Shown here: in pieces, positions 1 through 7,787 of the stretch | Numbering within the stretch: position 1 is the first letter of the stretch | How the letters are laid out: each line of letters begins with the position of its first letter | Origin: an uncultured Gilliamella sp. | GTDB taxonomy: Bacteria; Pseudomonadota; Gammaproteobacteria; Enterobacterales; Orbaceae | Direction: 5' to 3' | NCBI GenBank assembly: GCA_945271295.1 | Contig: CALYPG010000025.1 | Coordinates: 1 to 39,238 of the forward strand | DNA: 39,238 bases | Notes under the pieces: generated by a model | What the model saw: only the letters and a program-made list of their open reading frames with translations | Told to the model about the DNA's origin: nothing | Database searches by the model: none | Position numbers and translations under genes: made by a program

Positions 1-299
1 GGCTTGCTGTCACCGTTACACTGCCGTCTACACTATCTACCTTGATATCTTGTTTAGCCGCCACATTCAGATTGTCATGTTGGGCCTGCATCTCAACATT
101 ACCCTGATTGGCAAATAGCTTTATCCCGGCTTTTTGGGCAAATAATCCGATTGCTTGAGCGGAGGATAGACACCGGCGAACTCACGCTTTCCACCGTTAA
201 GGTATAACGGTTATGGCTAATGCCACCCAAACTACCAACTAATCCGCCTGCCAATTCTGCACCTAATTGACCGATTAGACGGTTAACTTTGCTCGCCAT
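1..299 (-). pseudogene. vgrG remnant: N-terminus joined out of frame to DUF2345 region
   Basis: Reading leftward from an ATG at 299, the first ~44 residues (MASKVNRLIGQLGAELAGG..., then HNRYTLTVE) look like the start of a VgrG spike protein of the type VI secretion system. Near position 165 the similarity jumps to another frame that reads SAQAIGLFAQKAGIKLFANQ, then GNVEMQAQ, DNLNVAAKQDIKV and on to position 1. This is the beta-rich DUF2345 pattern found near the C-terminus of VgrG. The roughly 500 residues expected between these parts are absent, and the original frame stops at 99. I read this as an internal deletion with a frameshift. The gene runs off the left edge of the window. VgrG identity rests on remembered family patterns. 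Confidence 0.72.
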
Positions 300-628
300 C
301 TGCTTCTCCTGTTTTTTAATCTATACATTCCATTATTAATAATTTTATTATTGCTACAGCGTATTAATGCTGTTTTGAGCATAAACTAAAAAGATAACAT
401 AATTAAAGTATAATATAATATGCGATATAATTTAACCACTTTTAGTAAATAAATGGTTTAATAGTAATAATGTCAGTTAATTGAATAGGTTAGGTGGCTG
501 TTAAAACCCTTTATAAGGCCAAAACACTGATAAAGCATTAAAAAATAGGATAGTGAATGATTAAACGCTAGTTTTACCTAGTTTTACCTCGTTTTTCATT
601 TTAAAACAGTACAATTATTTTATAATTC
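300..628. other. Intergenic, AT-rich, no gene seen
   Basis: No coding region is seen between the vgrG remnant and the next gene. The only structure noted is a short tandem repeat of CTAGTTTTAC at 568-587 followed by a degenerate third unit. It is AT-rich and probably decayed accessory DNA. Confidence 0.5.
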
Positions 629-1045
629 TCACACTAACTTTATGTATACTTCATCTCCCATTGCTAATGCTTCATTTAATAAAGTTAATATATTTTCTTT
701 AATCTCAATAATTGGTGTTAGTAATAAATCTGATTTTAATTGTTTTTTATTAGATATTTTATTTACATTGAATTTGATTAAATTATCGATTTCTAATGCT
801 ATATTATCAATAAAATAAGGTTCATAATCATAGAAATCGGATAAGTAATAGTAACATTTTAAAATTCCTTTTAATTCGGTTGGATCTTTAAATTCAGTAC
901 CATTGAGGATTGCATCTAATAATAGATCAAAATAACCTTGCCATATTTTTAGAATAATTTTATCACCATTTTTTCTTATTCTAATGATATTAATTTCCCC
1001 TTCACCTTCAAAACTTTTGTAATAATCATAATTTACCGTATTCAT
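629..1045 (-). CDS. Hypothetical protein, possible immunity protein (138 aa)
   Basis: I do not recognise this protein. It is a small, soluble-looking protein with no signal peptide and no membrane segment. Its N-terminal half is rich in aromatic and acidic residues (NYDYYKSFEGEGE, CYYYLSDFYDYEPYF), and it ends in a predicted helix and strand (ILTLLNEALAMGDEVYIKLV). It lies on the minus strand between the vgrG remnant and two other orphan genes of similar character. Small, acidic, single-domain proteins beside vgrG debris are often immunity proteins to polymorphic toxins, and that is my inference here; no toxin gene is visible. The start is the ATG at 1045. It could equally be an unrelated orphan. 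Confidence 0.55.
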   Translation of the reverse strand: MNTVNYDYYKSFEGEGEINIIRIRKNGDKIILKIWQGYFDLLLDAILNGTEFKDPTELKGILKCYYYLSDFYDYEPYFIDNIALEIDNLIKFNVNKISNKKQLKSDLLLTPIIEIKENILTLLNEALAMGDEVYIKLV

Positions 1046-1262
1046 AAATTGTCATTCCAACGCTCATTATCTGGTATTTATATCTGATATTGTAATGGTT
1101 GTTTTATTGGTCTTTTTGCAACTTGATTATGTTAGTATGAAATATCATCTAAATATTTTTTTGATATATATCTCTAAATAGATGTGCTAGACATTTGTAT
1201 AAAATTTTAACGACATACAAAGTAAATACAATATTGCAACGCTGAATCATCAGCTTCATTCT

Positions 1263-1979
1263 TTACAGTAATTTGAAAAATGTTTGAATGGTATTTTCTA
1301 CTTCTTCTTTTGATTTTATTTCCATAACATCAAATGTTAGTTTATCTTGTGATGTCGCTTTTCTAATTAATATATCATTTAACCATAAATTTTCAGTAAT
1401 AATTCTTCGCGCTAAAGTTTGGCTGCATATTTTATTATGTTTTCCTTCAATTATTGACCAGTGTTTATTTTTGATAAATTGATTTGAAGTATAAATTAGC
1501 ATTAAAAATTGGCTGGGAAGTTCTGGAGCGCAGGATATGGTATTGTTAAATCGGACAGGATTACCATAAACTCCTAACAAAATTTGATTATAAAAAATAT
1601 GCGATTCATAAACCACTTGTGCTGTAACAAATAATTTATTCTGAATCGGAATTGCAATGTTTTTTCCTAAAAAATCTTCAGATAACTCATAGTTTTTTTC
1701 ATATTTATTTAGGTTTTCAAAATTAAGTGGGTTTAATCCTACATATTCAACAAAACCCTCTCCAGTATAGACATTTATATGAGTGCTTGAAATAACAATA
1801 CTATCACTTGGTGATATACCTGGAATATGTAAGATAAAAATATGTTCTTGTTTATTATAAAACAGTATATCTAGCACCATGTATTGATACAGTTCATGAG
1901 GAAAGTTATATTTTTCTAATTCCTTAATCGTTATTAAGCGAGCCTTTTCTTGCAAAATATTTAGATTCATCTTTTTCAT
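1263..1979 (-). CDS. Hypothetical protein, accessory-region orphan (238 aa)
   Basis: I do not recognise this protein. It starts at an ATG at 1979, with a second in-frame ATG three codons later (MKKMNLN). It has no signal peptide or clear membrane span and mixes helical and beta-rich stretches (HIFILHIPGISPSDSIVISS, KLFVTAQVVYESHIFYNQIL). A conserved-looking segment, HWSIIEGKHNKICSQTLARR, lies at about residues 176-195. It sits on the minus strand between two other unrecognised genes, about 1 kb upstream of a vgrG remnant, and gaps of 217 and 388 bases separate it from its neighbours. An immunity or effector-associated role is possible from context only. The reading frame is intact and reasonably long, so I regard the gene as real. 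Confidence 0.55.
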   Translation of the reverse strand: MKKMNLNILQEKARLITIKELEKYNFPHELYQYMVLDILFYNKQEHIFILHIPGISPSDSIVISSTHINVYTGEGFVEYVGLNPLNFENLNKYEKNYELSEDFLGKNIAIPIQNKLFVTAQVVYESHIFYNQILLGVYGNPVRFNNTISCAPELPSQFLMLIYTSNQFIKNKHWSIIEGKHNKICSQTLARRIITENLWLNDILIRKATSQDKLTFDVMEIKSKEEVENTIQTFFKLL

Positions 1980-2367
1980 TACTAGATGGTTCCATTTAGG
2001 ACTGATTATATTGCCATTTTTATTATACGAATTTATATATTGTTCGAAGGTTAAGTTGCTTCATTTCAACAAAATTGATGAATTACTGATTTTTTAGAAT
2101 GATATCCATATATTATCTGGATGTTTAGTCAAAGCCAACTGCATTTTTAATTACTTTTTTCCGATTTTTAAGTGCGTTCATTTCCAGTAAACGCTGCCTT
2201 ATGTTACTTTAAATTAGGATTAGTTGAGGATTAGCGTCAGGTTCATAAATATTACTATACCAGCACAAATCATTGACGGTTTTGATAATTGAAAATTATT
2301 TTGTCACTAATTTTCTTGATAATATAAGTAGTGTTATTGTTTGACTAAAAAAATTAGCAAACGGATT
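1980..2367. other. Intergenic, no gene seen
   Basis: This AT-rich stretch separates two minus-strand orphan genes. I read both strands and found no open frame, no RNA gene and no convincing terminator. It may hold eroded coding DNA, but I could not identify any family. Confidence 0.45.
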
Positions 2368-2907
2368 TTATAAATTACTTAAATCATTAAGATCATCTAA
2401 AATTCGTTGTGATACCCTTTCTTTTAATGTATAGGAAGGAAATTTACCCTCATACGTATAACTATCATCAACAGTAAATGAATCAATATTCATATTTTCC
2501 AGGATCTTTTTACAATAATTTTTAATCGAATTATCTGTCAGATTGATAGATTTTATAAAATCTATTATTTGCTCTATCATCAATAAATAAGAAAAATTAT
2601 CTAACTTTTCACTTTTACAGAAATAATCAAAAGCAAATTGGATATCATCATTAGTGAAATATTGCTTGTTACATCTAATTAAGTTTAAATATAAATAAAA
2701 ACGCCATGCTATTTCACTATTATTTGCTGCAGATAAAAGCTGTTCTTTATTTTTTAACAGCAATTCTAGGTACCATTGGTCTGATATAGCTGGTGGGACG
2801 GCATAACTTTTATATGTTTCATATACACCATCGTTAGCCATAAAAAAGGCACTACCCTGATAGTTAAAAAATATTTCTTTAGCTTCTTGATATTTTTCAT
2901 CATTCAT
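2368..2907 (-). CDS. Hypothetical protein, immunity-like (179 aa)
   Basis: This is an intact 179-residue frame that starts at ATG 2907 behind an AGGAAA ribosome-binding sequence. It has no signal peptide or membrane segment and appears largely helical. The N-terminal pattern (AFFMANDGVYETYKSYAVPP followed by W) resembles small helical immunity-type proteins found behind polymorphic toxins, but I cannot name a family. It is the gene closest to tRNA-Cys and is transcribed in the same direction as the tRNA. No toxin gene lies beside it, so if it is an immunity protein it is an orphan. Functional confidence is low; confidence that it is a gene is fair. Confidence 0.55.
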   Translation of the reverse strand: MNDEKYQEAKEIFFNYQGSAFFMANDGVYETYKSYAVPPAISDQWYLELLLKNKEQLLSAANNSEIAWRFYLYLNLIRCNKQYFTNDDIQFAFDYFCKSEKLDNFSYLLMIEQIIDFIKSINLTDNSIKNYCKKILENMNIDSFTVDDSYTYEGKFPSYTLKERVSQRILDDLNDLSNL

Positions 2908-3053
2908 ATAATTAATTTCCTATGCCTTTAATGGCTGACTACTACTTTCTAAAAAAAGAAAATTTATTCTAACAGTATATTCTAAGTAATATGCCAAACG
3001 TAGTGTTTTTTGAATGGATAAATATCTATTTTATTGATTATGCAGATATTTAA

Positions 3054-3127
3054 TGGAGGCGCGTCCCGGAATCGAACCGAGGTAGACGGATTTGCAATCC
3101 GCAGCATGGCCACTCTGCCAACGCGCC
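3054..3127 (-). tRNA. tRNA-Cys (anticodon GCA)
   Basis: Read on the minus strand the gene begins GGCGCGTTGGCAGAGTGG and contains the anticodon loop GGATTGCAAATCC, so the anticodon is GCA. It continues with a T-arm GGTTCGATTCC and closes the acceptor stem with CGCGCC, followed by an encoded TCCA end. The length is 74 bases. The 7-bp acceptor stem pairs completely, and the sequence is close to enterobacterial tRNA-Cys. Its 3' end faces the accessory region at 1-3050, the orientation expected if a mobile island had integrated there. A sigma-70 promoter lies just upstream. Confidence 0.96.
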
Positions 3128-3154
3128 GTTGAGGTCTATTTGAATAGGTGGCAA

Positions 3155-3183
3155 ATAGTAGCATTGGCTGGTTTAGTCGTCAA
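3155..3183 (-). promoter_or_regulatory. Sigma-70 promoter of tRNA-Cys
   Basis: On the minus strand TTGACG (3183-3178) and TACTAT (3160-3155) are separated by 17 bases. This places transcription start roughly 20 bases before the tRNA 5' end at 3127. Confidence 0.75.
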
Positions 3184-3250
3184 GATTAAATAGTTTATAA
3201 TTAGAGCATTCACATGTTTTTATCAGAAAAAACCTCGATTAGATAGATTT

Positions 3251-3290
3251 GTAAAAATGTTTCAGGTTAACCATACGTTTCAGTATAAAA
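3251..3290 (+). repeat. Dispersed 40-bp repeat, copy 1
   Basis: These 40 bases match positions 38957-38996 at 37 of 40 sites. Each copy contains two TTTCAG words, and the second is flanked by an ATAC...GTAT inverted pair. This copy lies 124 bases upstream of the tRNA-Cys 5' end; the other copy lies upstream of tRNA-Arg. Confidence 0.8.
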
Positions 3291-3517
3291 TCATACTTGA
3301 ATTCAAATACTCAGTGCCAATCTTAACTAAAATAATGGTGATAATAACAAAAGTAAGTCATTTATAATGATTTCCCAGTCAGCGAACAAAGTTAAGATAA
3401 AGAAATATAAACAACTTACTAATAAAAAAATGCCTAACTGCTTACCCAAAGAATATGGGGGTGAATAAAATATTATCGCTCAAACACTAGGCAGGCAAAT
3501 GTCCTTAATATCTTTAT

Positions 3518-3555
3518 ACGCAATATATTTTGCGTTTATGTGCAAATAGTTGCAC
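3518..3555 (+). promoter_or_regulatory. Tandem palindromes, predicted AtoC upstream activating sites
   Basis: Two perfect dyads lie side by side: ACGCAA-N6-TTGCGT at 3518-3535 and GTGCAA-N4-TTGCAC at 3540-3555. Their centres are 21 bases apart, about two helical turns. If transcription starts near 3667, they sit at about -140 and -119. That agrees with the -146 to -107 location I recall for the AtoC site of E. coli atoDAEB. Binding by the AtoC encoded at 9625 is inferred. Confidence 0.72.
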
Positions 3556-3601
3556 TGCCCTCACATTTTTATACGATTCTTATCTTTAATTTATAAATAT
3601 A

Positions 3602-3614
3602 AATCAAATAATTA
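3602..3614 (+). promoter_or_regulatory. IHF consensus site
   Basis: The sequence AATCAAATAATTA fits the IHF consensus WATCAANNNNTTR at every position. It lies between the upstream palindromes and the sigma-54 promoter, where a DNA bend would bring the activator to the polymerase. AT-rich DNA produces chance matches, but the position supports function. Confidence 0.6.
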
Positions 3615-3639
3615 TTTATTCAATTCAATTTTTTTCAAC

Positions 3640-3656
3640 TTGGTATATCAATTGCA
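3640..3656 (+). promoter_or_regulatory. Sigma-54 (-24/-12) promoter of atoDAEB
   Basis: TTGGTAT-N5-TTGCA places the invariant GG (3642-3643) exactly 10 bases before the invariant GC (3654-3655), as sigma-54 holoenzyme requires. Transcription would start near 3667. This rules out a TTG start at 3660 for atoD and supports the ATG at 3714. A sigma-54 activator (AtoC) is encoded in the same cluster. Confidence 0.82.
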
Positions 3657-3713
3657 ATATTGCCATTAGCAATAGGAATACAGCTATTTGTAGTTATACC
3701 AAGGGGAAAACAC

Positions 3714-4370
3714 ATGAAGAAAAAATTGATAAGTTCAGACCAAATCAAAAATCACTTACGAGACAATATGTCAATCATGTTTGGTGGTTTTATGGGATGT
3801 GGTACACCAGATAAAATCGTCAAAATAATTTTAGATTCAGGTATCAAAGATTTAACTATTATTGGGAATGATACTGCTTTTGTCGATACCGGTGTCGGAC
3901 CTTTAATTACCAACAACCGGGTAAAAAAATTAATAGCTTCACATATCGGTACCAACCCTGAAACAGGTAAAAAAATGATTTCTGGCGAAATCGAAGTTGA
4001 GCTTGTTCCACAAGGTACTTTAGCTGAAAGAATTCGCTGTGGCGGTGCGGGTTTAGGTGGAATTTTAACTCCGACTGGGGTCGGCACTATAGTCGAAGAA
4101 GGCAAACAAGTGCTGACAATCAATGGGATTAAATATTTATTAGAACTGCCTATTTGTGCCGATCTCGCTATCGTACAAGCACATAAAGCAGATTACAGCG
4201 GTAATCTAGTTTACCAATATGCCGCACGAAATTTTAACCCATTAATTGCAACAGCAGCTAAAACAGTTATTGCTCAGGTCGATCATCTTGTTGAAGTTGG
4301 GCAGATCGATGCTGATTCAGTAATGACACCTGCGGCGTTAGTTGATTTTATAGTGAGTTCTGACAAATAA
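3714..4370 (+). CDS. atoD: Acetoacetyl-CoA/acyl-CoA transferase, alpha subunit
   Basis: This is the alpha subunit of the family I CoA-transferase that moves CoA from acetyl-CoA to acetoacetate or a short-chain acid. It functions as a complex with AtoA in the cytoplasm. The product is 218 residues, close to E. coli AtoD (220). It carries the family's GGFMGCGTP turn at about residues 23-31 and a glycine-rich [15 protein letters not shown] segment near 107-121. I chose the ATG at 3714 ([10 protein letters not shown]) because AAGGGG lies seven bases upstream and because the predicted sigma-54 start near 3667 excludes a longer TTG-initiated form. It is the first gene of atoDAEB, and its stop is followed almost at once by the AGGAG of atoA. 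Confidence 0.95.
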   Translation: MKKKLISSDQIKNHLRDNMSIMFGGFMGCGTPDKIVKIILDSGIKDLTIIGNDTAFVDTGVGPLITNNRVKKLIASHIGTNPETGKKMISGEIEVELVPQGTLAERIRCGGAGLGGILTPTGVGTIVEEGKQVLTINGIKYLLELPICADLAIVQAHKADYSGNLVYQYAARNFNPLIATAAKTVIAQVDHLVEVGQIDADSVMTPAALVDFIVSSDK

Positions 4371-4382
4371 AGGAGAATGGTA

Positions 4383-5042
4383 ATGGATAAAAAAGAGTTA
4401 ATTGCACGTCGCGTTGCACTAGAGTTGCATGATGGTGATGTTGTTAATCTGGGTATTGGTTTACCGACTCAAGTAGTCAATTATTTGCCAAAAGGTATCA
4501 ATATTACCCTTCAATCAGAAAATGGTTTTTTAGGTTTAGGACCTAAAACAGTAGATGAACCAAATATTGTCAATGCCGGAGGACAACCTTGCGGACTTAT
4601 TGCTGGAGCATCAATGTTTGATAGTGCATTTTCTTTTGTGCTTATTCGCGGTGGTCATGTTGATGCTTGCGTTCTCGGCGGTTTAGAAGTGGATCAAGAC
4701 GGTAACTTAGCTAATTGGATGGTACCGGGCAAGATGATTCCTGGAATGGGTGGGGCAATGGATCTCGTTACCGGAGCCAAAAAAGTCATTATTGCCATGG
4801 AACATTGTACTAAAAATGGTGAAGCCAAAATATTACGCCAATGCACATTACCATTAACCGCTAAAGGGAAAGTGAGCATGATTGTAACAGAACTGGCTGT
4901 TTTTGAATTTAGAAATGAGCAATTGTATTTAATTGAAACAGCAAAAGGAGTAGATGTTGATACGGTCCGTAGTAAAACCGCAGCAGAATTTATTGTTGCT
5001 GATGACTTAAAGTTTATGCCAATTGATAGTGAGGAGCAATAA
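4383..5042 (+). CDS. atoA: Acetoacetyl-CoA/acyl-CoA transferase, beta subunit
   Basis: This is the beta subunit that carries the catalytic glutamate of the CoA-transferase. The motif QSENGFLGLGP is clear, with the expected catalytic Glu at residue 46, and is followed by NAGGQPCG and NWMVPGKMIPGMGGAMDL, all typical of AtoA. The product is 219 residues. An in-frame ATG lies at 4377, but it is only one base after the AGGAG at 4371-4375. The ATG at 4383 (MDKKELIARRV) has normal spacing and matches the E. coli N-terminus, so I use it. It is co-transcribed with atoD and atoE. Confidence 0.96.
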   Translation: MDKKELIARRVALELHDGDVVNLGIGLPTQVVNYLPKGINITLQSENGFLGLGPKTVDEPNIVNAGGQPCGLIAGASMFDSAFSFVLIRGGHVDACVLGGLEVDQDGNLANWMVPGKMIPGMGGAMDLVTGAKKVIIAMEHCTKNGEAKILRQCTLPLTAKGKVSMIVTELAVFEFRNEQLYLIETAKGVDVDTVRSKTAAEFIVADDLKFMPIDSEEQ

Positions 5043-5045
5043 TTT

Positions 5046-6392
5046 ATGATTTCTCGTTTATCAAAATATACAACTAGCTTGGTCAGTAAATATCTACCAG
5101 ATCCCTTAATCTTTGCTTTAATGTTAACCTTCATCATTTTTTTGATGGCATGGGGCTTAACTGATTCTCAACCACTCGGACTGGTCAAAATGTGGGGAGA
5201 TGGTTTTTGGAATCTGTTAGCTTTTGGTATGCAAATGGCATTGATTGTGGTTACGGGTCATGCTTTAGCAAGTTCACCACCGATTAAGGCTATTTTAGTT
5301 TCCATTGCTTCATTAGCTAAAACGCCAACCCAAGCTGCAATGCTAGTAACTTTTGTAGGATGTATAGCTTGCATTTTAAATTGGGGATTTGGCTTAGTTG
5401 TTGGGGCAATGCTTGCAAAAGAAGTTGCAAGGCAGGTAAAAAATGTTGATTATGGTCTACTTATTGCCTGTGCTTATATTGCCTTTATGACTTGGGGTGG
5501 AGGTTTATCGGGTTCAATGCCATTAATGGCAGCAACACCAGGTAACCCTGTTGCACATCTTATGGTGAGTGAGACTAATCCACAAGGTCTTATACCTATT
5601 TCCCACACCATGTTTTCAGCTAGTAATATTTTTATTACATTAATGTTACTACTGTGCTTACCATTATTAGTGCGTTTTATGGTCAGAAATGACAGCACGA
5701 TTAATGTCATTAACCCTGAATTGTTGGCGCCAGAACCAGATTTCCAAAAGAAAATCGATCGCAAAAATGCAACAGTTGCAGAAAAATTAGAAGAAAGTAA
5801 GTTACTTTCGTTATTAATAGGTGTGTTAGGCATCAGTTATTTGATGATTTATTTCTATTACAATGGATTTAATATCACTATTAACACCGTCAATCTAATC
5901 TTTTTAACCGCTGGCGTTTTACTACATCGTACGCCGATGGCTTACATGCGCGCAATATCTAATGCCACTAAAAGTACTTCCGGAATCATTATTCAATTTC
6001 CATTCTATGCAGGTATTCAATTAATGATGGAACACTCAGGTTTAGGGGGATTGATCACTGAATTTTTTATCAACATTGCTAATAAAGATACCTTCCCAAT
6101 TTGGACATTTTTTAGCTCAGGTATTATTAATTTTGCTGTTCCTTCTGGGGGTGGGCACTGGGTTATTCAAGGACCATTTGTTATTCCCGCAGCACAAGCG
6201 CTCGGTGCCGATTTAGGTAAATCGACAATGGCGATTGCTTATGGAGAACAATGGATGAATATGTTACAGCCATTTTGGGCTCTACCAGCATTAGCCATAG
6301 CAGGACTGGGTGTGAGAGATATTATGGGATATTGCATGACCGCATTAATATTCACCACACCAATATTCTTAATTGGTTTGTATTTTTTCTAA
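5046..6392 (+). CDS. atoE: Short-chain fatty acid transporter AtoE
   Basis: This is an inner-membrane permease of the AtoE family for uptake of short-chain fatty acids or acetoacetate. It has 448 residues with many hydrophobic spans, starting with PLIFALMLTFIIFLMAWGL at about residues 18-36. It also has family signatures such as WGGGLSGSMPLMAATPGNP near 140-160 and the PSGGGHW segment near residue 365. GAGGAG at 5031-5036 is the ribosome-binding site, and the ATG lies three bases after the atoA stop, so the two are translationally close. Together with AtoDA and AtoB it makes a complete uptake and activation path. Confidence 0.93.
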   Translation: MISRLSKYTTSLVSKYLPDPLIFALMLTFIIFLMAWGLTDSQPLGLVKMWGDGFWNLLAFGMQMALIVVTGHALASSPPIKAILVSIASLAKTPTQAAMLVTFVGCIACILNWGFGLVVGAMLAKEVARQVKNVDYGLLIACAYIAFMTWGGGLSGSMPLMAATPGNPVAHLMVSETNPQGLIPISHTMFSASNIFITLMLLLCLPLLVRFMVRNDSTINVINPELLAPEPDFQKKIDRKNATVAEKLEESKLLSLLIGVLGISYLMIYFYYNGFNITINTVNLIFLTAGVLLHRTPMAYMRAISNATKSTSGIIIQFPFYAGIQLMMEHSGLGGLITEFFINIANKDTFPIWTFFSSGIINFAVPSGGGHWVIQGPFVIPAAQALGADLGKSTMAIAYGEQWMNMLQPFWALPALAIAGLGVRDIMGYCMTALIFTTPIFLIGLYFF

Positions 6393-6416
6393 TTTTTAAT
6401 AGCAAGGAATTTAATT

Positions 6417-7598
6417 ATGTCAAAAGTTGTAATTGTTAGTGCTACCAGAACGGCAATCGGTACATTTAATGGTTCATTAGCCGCTGTAGGAAGTATTGAA
6501 CTGGGAAAAATTGTTATTCAAGAAGCATTAAAACGCGCTCAATTAGATGCAAGTTTAGTCAATGAAGTCATTATGGGTAACGTTTTACAGGGTGGATTAG
6601 GACAAAATCCAGCACGTCAAGCGGCATTATCTGCCAATATTGCTAATAGTGTCCCTGCCTTCACGGTTAATAAAGTATGTGGTAGTGGCTTGAAATCAGT
6701 CGCCTTAGCAACACAAAGTATCTTAACTGGTGATAATGATGTCGTGGTAGCTGGTGGTATGGAAAATATGACACAAGCGCCTTATCTGTTAAATAGTAAA
6801 GTCCGTTGGGGTTTAAAAATGGGCAATGCAGAACTTTATGACACACTTGTCAATGATGGTTTAAGTTGTGCAACTAACCATTATCATATGGGAATAACCG
6901 CAGAAAATATTGCCGAACAATATGGTATTAGTCGTTTAGAACAAGATCAATTGGCATTACGTTCTCAACAACTAGCAACACAAGCCATTAAAAATGGTGA
7001 TTTTGTTGACGAAATTGTGCCAGTTACGATTAAAAGTCGTAAAGGAGATATCGTTTTTAAAGAAGATGAGCATCCTAAATTTGATGCAACTTTAGAAGGA
7101 TTAACTAAACTCCGCCCTGCCTTCAAAAAAGAAGGAACTATTACTGCTGGTAATGCTTCTGGTATTAATGACGGCGCGGCGGCATTAGTTATTATGTCTG
7201 AAACCAAAGCTAAACAATTAGGATTGACTCCATTAGCTTATATTCGTAGCTATGCTTCTGGTGGTGTCGATCCAAGTGTCATGGGTTTAGGGCCCGTTCC
7301 TGCAACAAAATTAGCTTTACAAAAAGCTGGATTGAAACTCGCTGATATCGATTTAATTGAAGCAAATGAAGCCTTTGCAGCGCAATTTTTGGGTGTAGGT
7401 CGTGAACTTAATTTTGACATGGATAAGACCAATATTCATGGAGGAGCCATTGCCTTAGGTCACCCTATTGGTGCTAGTGGTGCACGCATTTTAGTTACCT
7501 TACTTTATTCAATGATACATCGTAACAAACAATTTGGGTTAGCTACTTTGTGCATAGGTGGCGGATTAGGTACATCAGTGATTATTGAACGTTATTAA
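6417..7598 (+). CDS. atoB: Acetyl-CoA acetyltransferase (thiolase)
   Basis: This is a biosynthetic-type thiolase that interconverts two acetyl-CoA and acetoacetyl-CoA; in this operon it would cleave acetoacetyl-CoA. It has 393 residues, the usual length. The nucleophilic Cys88 is in [10 protein letters not shown], His349 is in [12 protein letters not shown], and the second catalytic cysteine, Cys379, is in [16 protein letters not shown] is also present. The gene follows atoE by 24 bases with an AAGGAA ribosome-binding sequence. It is the last of the four structural ato genes, and a gap of 189 bases separates it from atoS. Confidence 0.97.
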   Translation: MSKVVIVSATRTAIGTFNGSLAAVGSIELGKIVIQEALKRAQLDASLVNEVIMGNVLQGGLGQNPARQAALSANIANSVPAFTVNKVCGSGLKSVALATQSILTGDNDVVVAGGMENMTQAPYLLNSKVRWGLKMGNAELYDTLVNDGLSCATNHYHMGITAENIAEQYGISRLEQDQLALRSQQLATQAIKNGDFVDEIVPVTIKSRKGDIVFKEDEHPKFDATLEGLTKLRPAFKKEGTITAGNASGINDGAAALVIMSETKAKQLGLTPLAYIRSYASGGVDPSVMGLGPVPATKLALQKAGLKLADIDLIEANEAFAAQFLGVGRELNFDMDKTNIHGGAIALGHPIGASGARILVTLLYSMIHRNKQFGLATLCIGGGLGTSVIIERY

Positions 7599-7647
7599 TC
7601 TGTTTTTATATAAATTTGTTTAACTAGTGCTATAGCAAATGACGATT

Positions 7648-7683
7648 GGTGGTGACAAGTTTAGTAGGCACCACCTAACTTGT
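7648..7683 (+). promoter_or_regulatory. Two mutually exclusive hairpins in the atoB-atoS gap
   Basis: GGTGGTG (7648-7654) can pair with CACCACC (7669-7675). ACAAGTTTA (7655-7663) can pair with TAACTTGT (7676-7683) if one base is bulged. The arms interleave with no linkers, so both stems cannot form at once. This looks like a conformational switch or an overlapping operator, and no U-run follows. Function is unknown. Confidence 0.4.
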
Positions 7684-7787
7684 TAGCTAAAAAGATTTAA
7701 GGCATAATCTTGATATATTAATAAATTATTTAAAAAAAAGTCTAATTATTATTTATAAAAGATTGATAATTAAGGATTTAAACTTGT

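Noticed and set aside
568-597. Tandem CTAGTTTTAC units as a possible CRISPR-like or iteron array
   Set aside because: Only two exact 10-base units with no spacers; far too short for an array or origin.
3658-3674. Small hairpin TATTGC-CATTA-GCAATA
   Set aside because: It spans the predicted transcription start, so it cannot form fully in RNA. It is short and AT-rich.
3639-3703. 9-bp inverted pair CTTGGTATA/TATACCAAG around the atoD start region
   Set aside because: The left arm is the -24 element of the sigma-54 promoter and lies upstream of the predicted transcript start, so the two arms would not be on one RNA. Probably coincidence.
3660-3713. Upstream TTG start extending atoD by 18 residues
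   Set aside because: The predicted transcription start (~3667) lies after it, no ribosome-binding site precedes it, and the family start matches the ATG at 3714.
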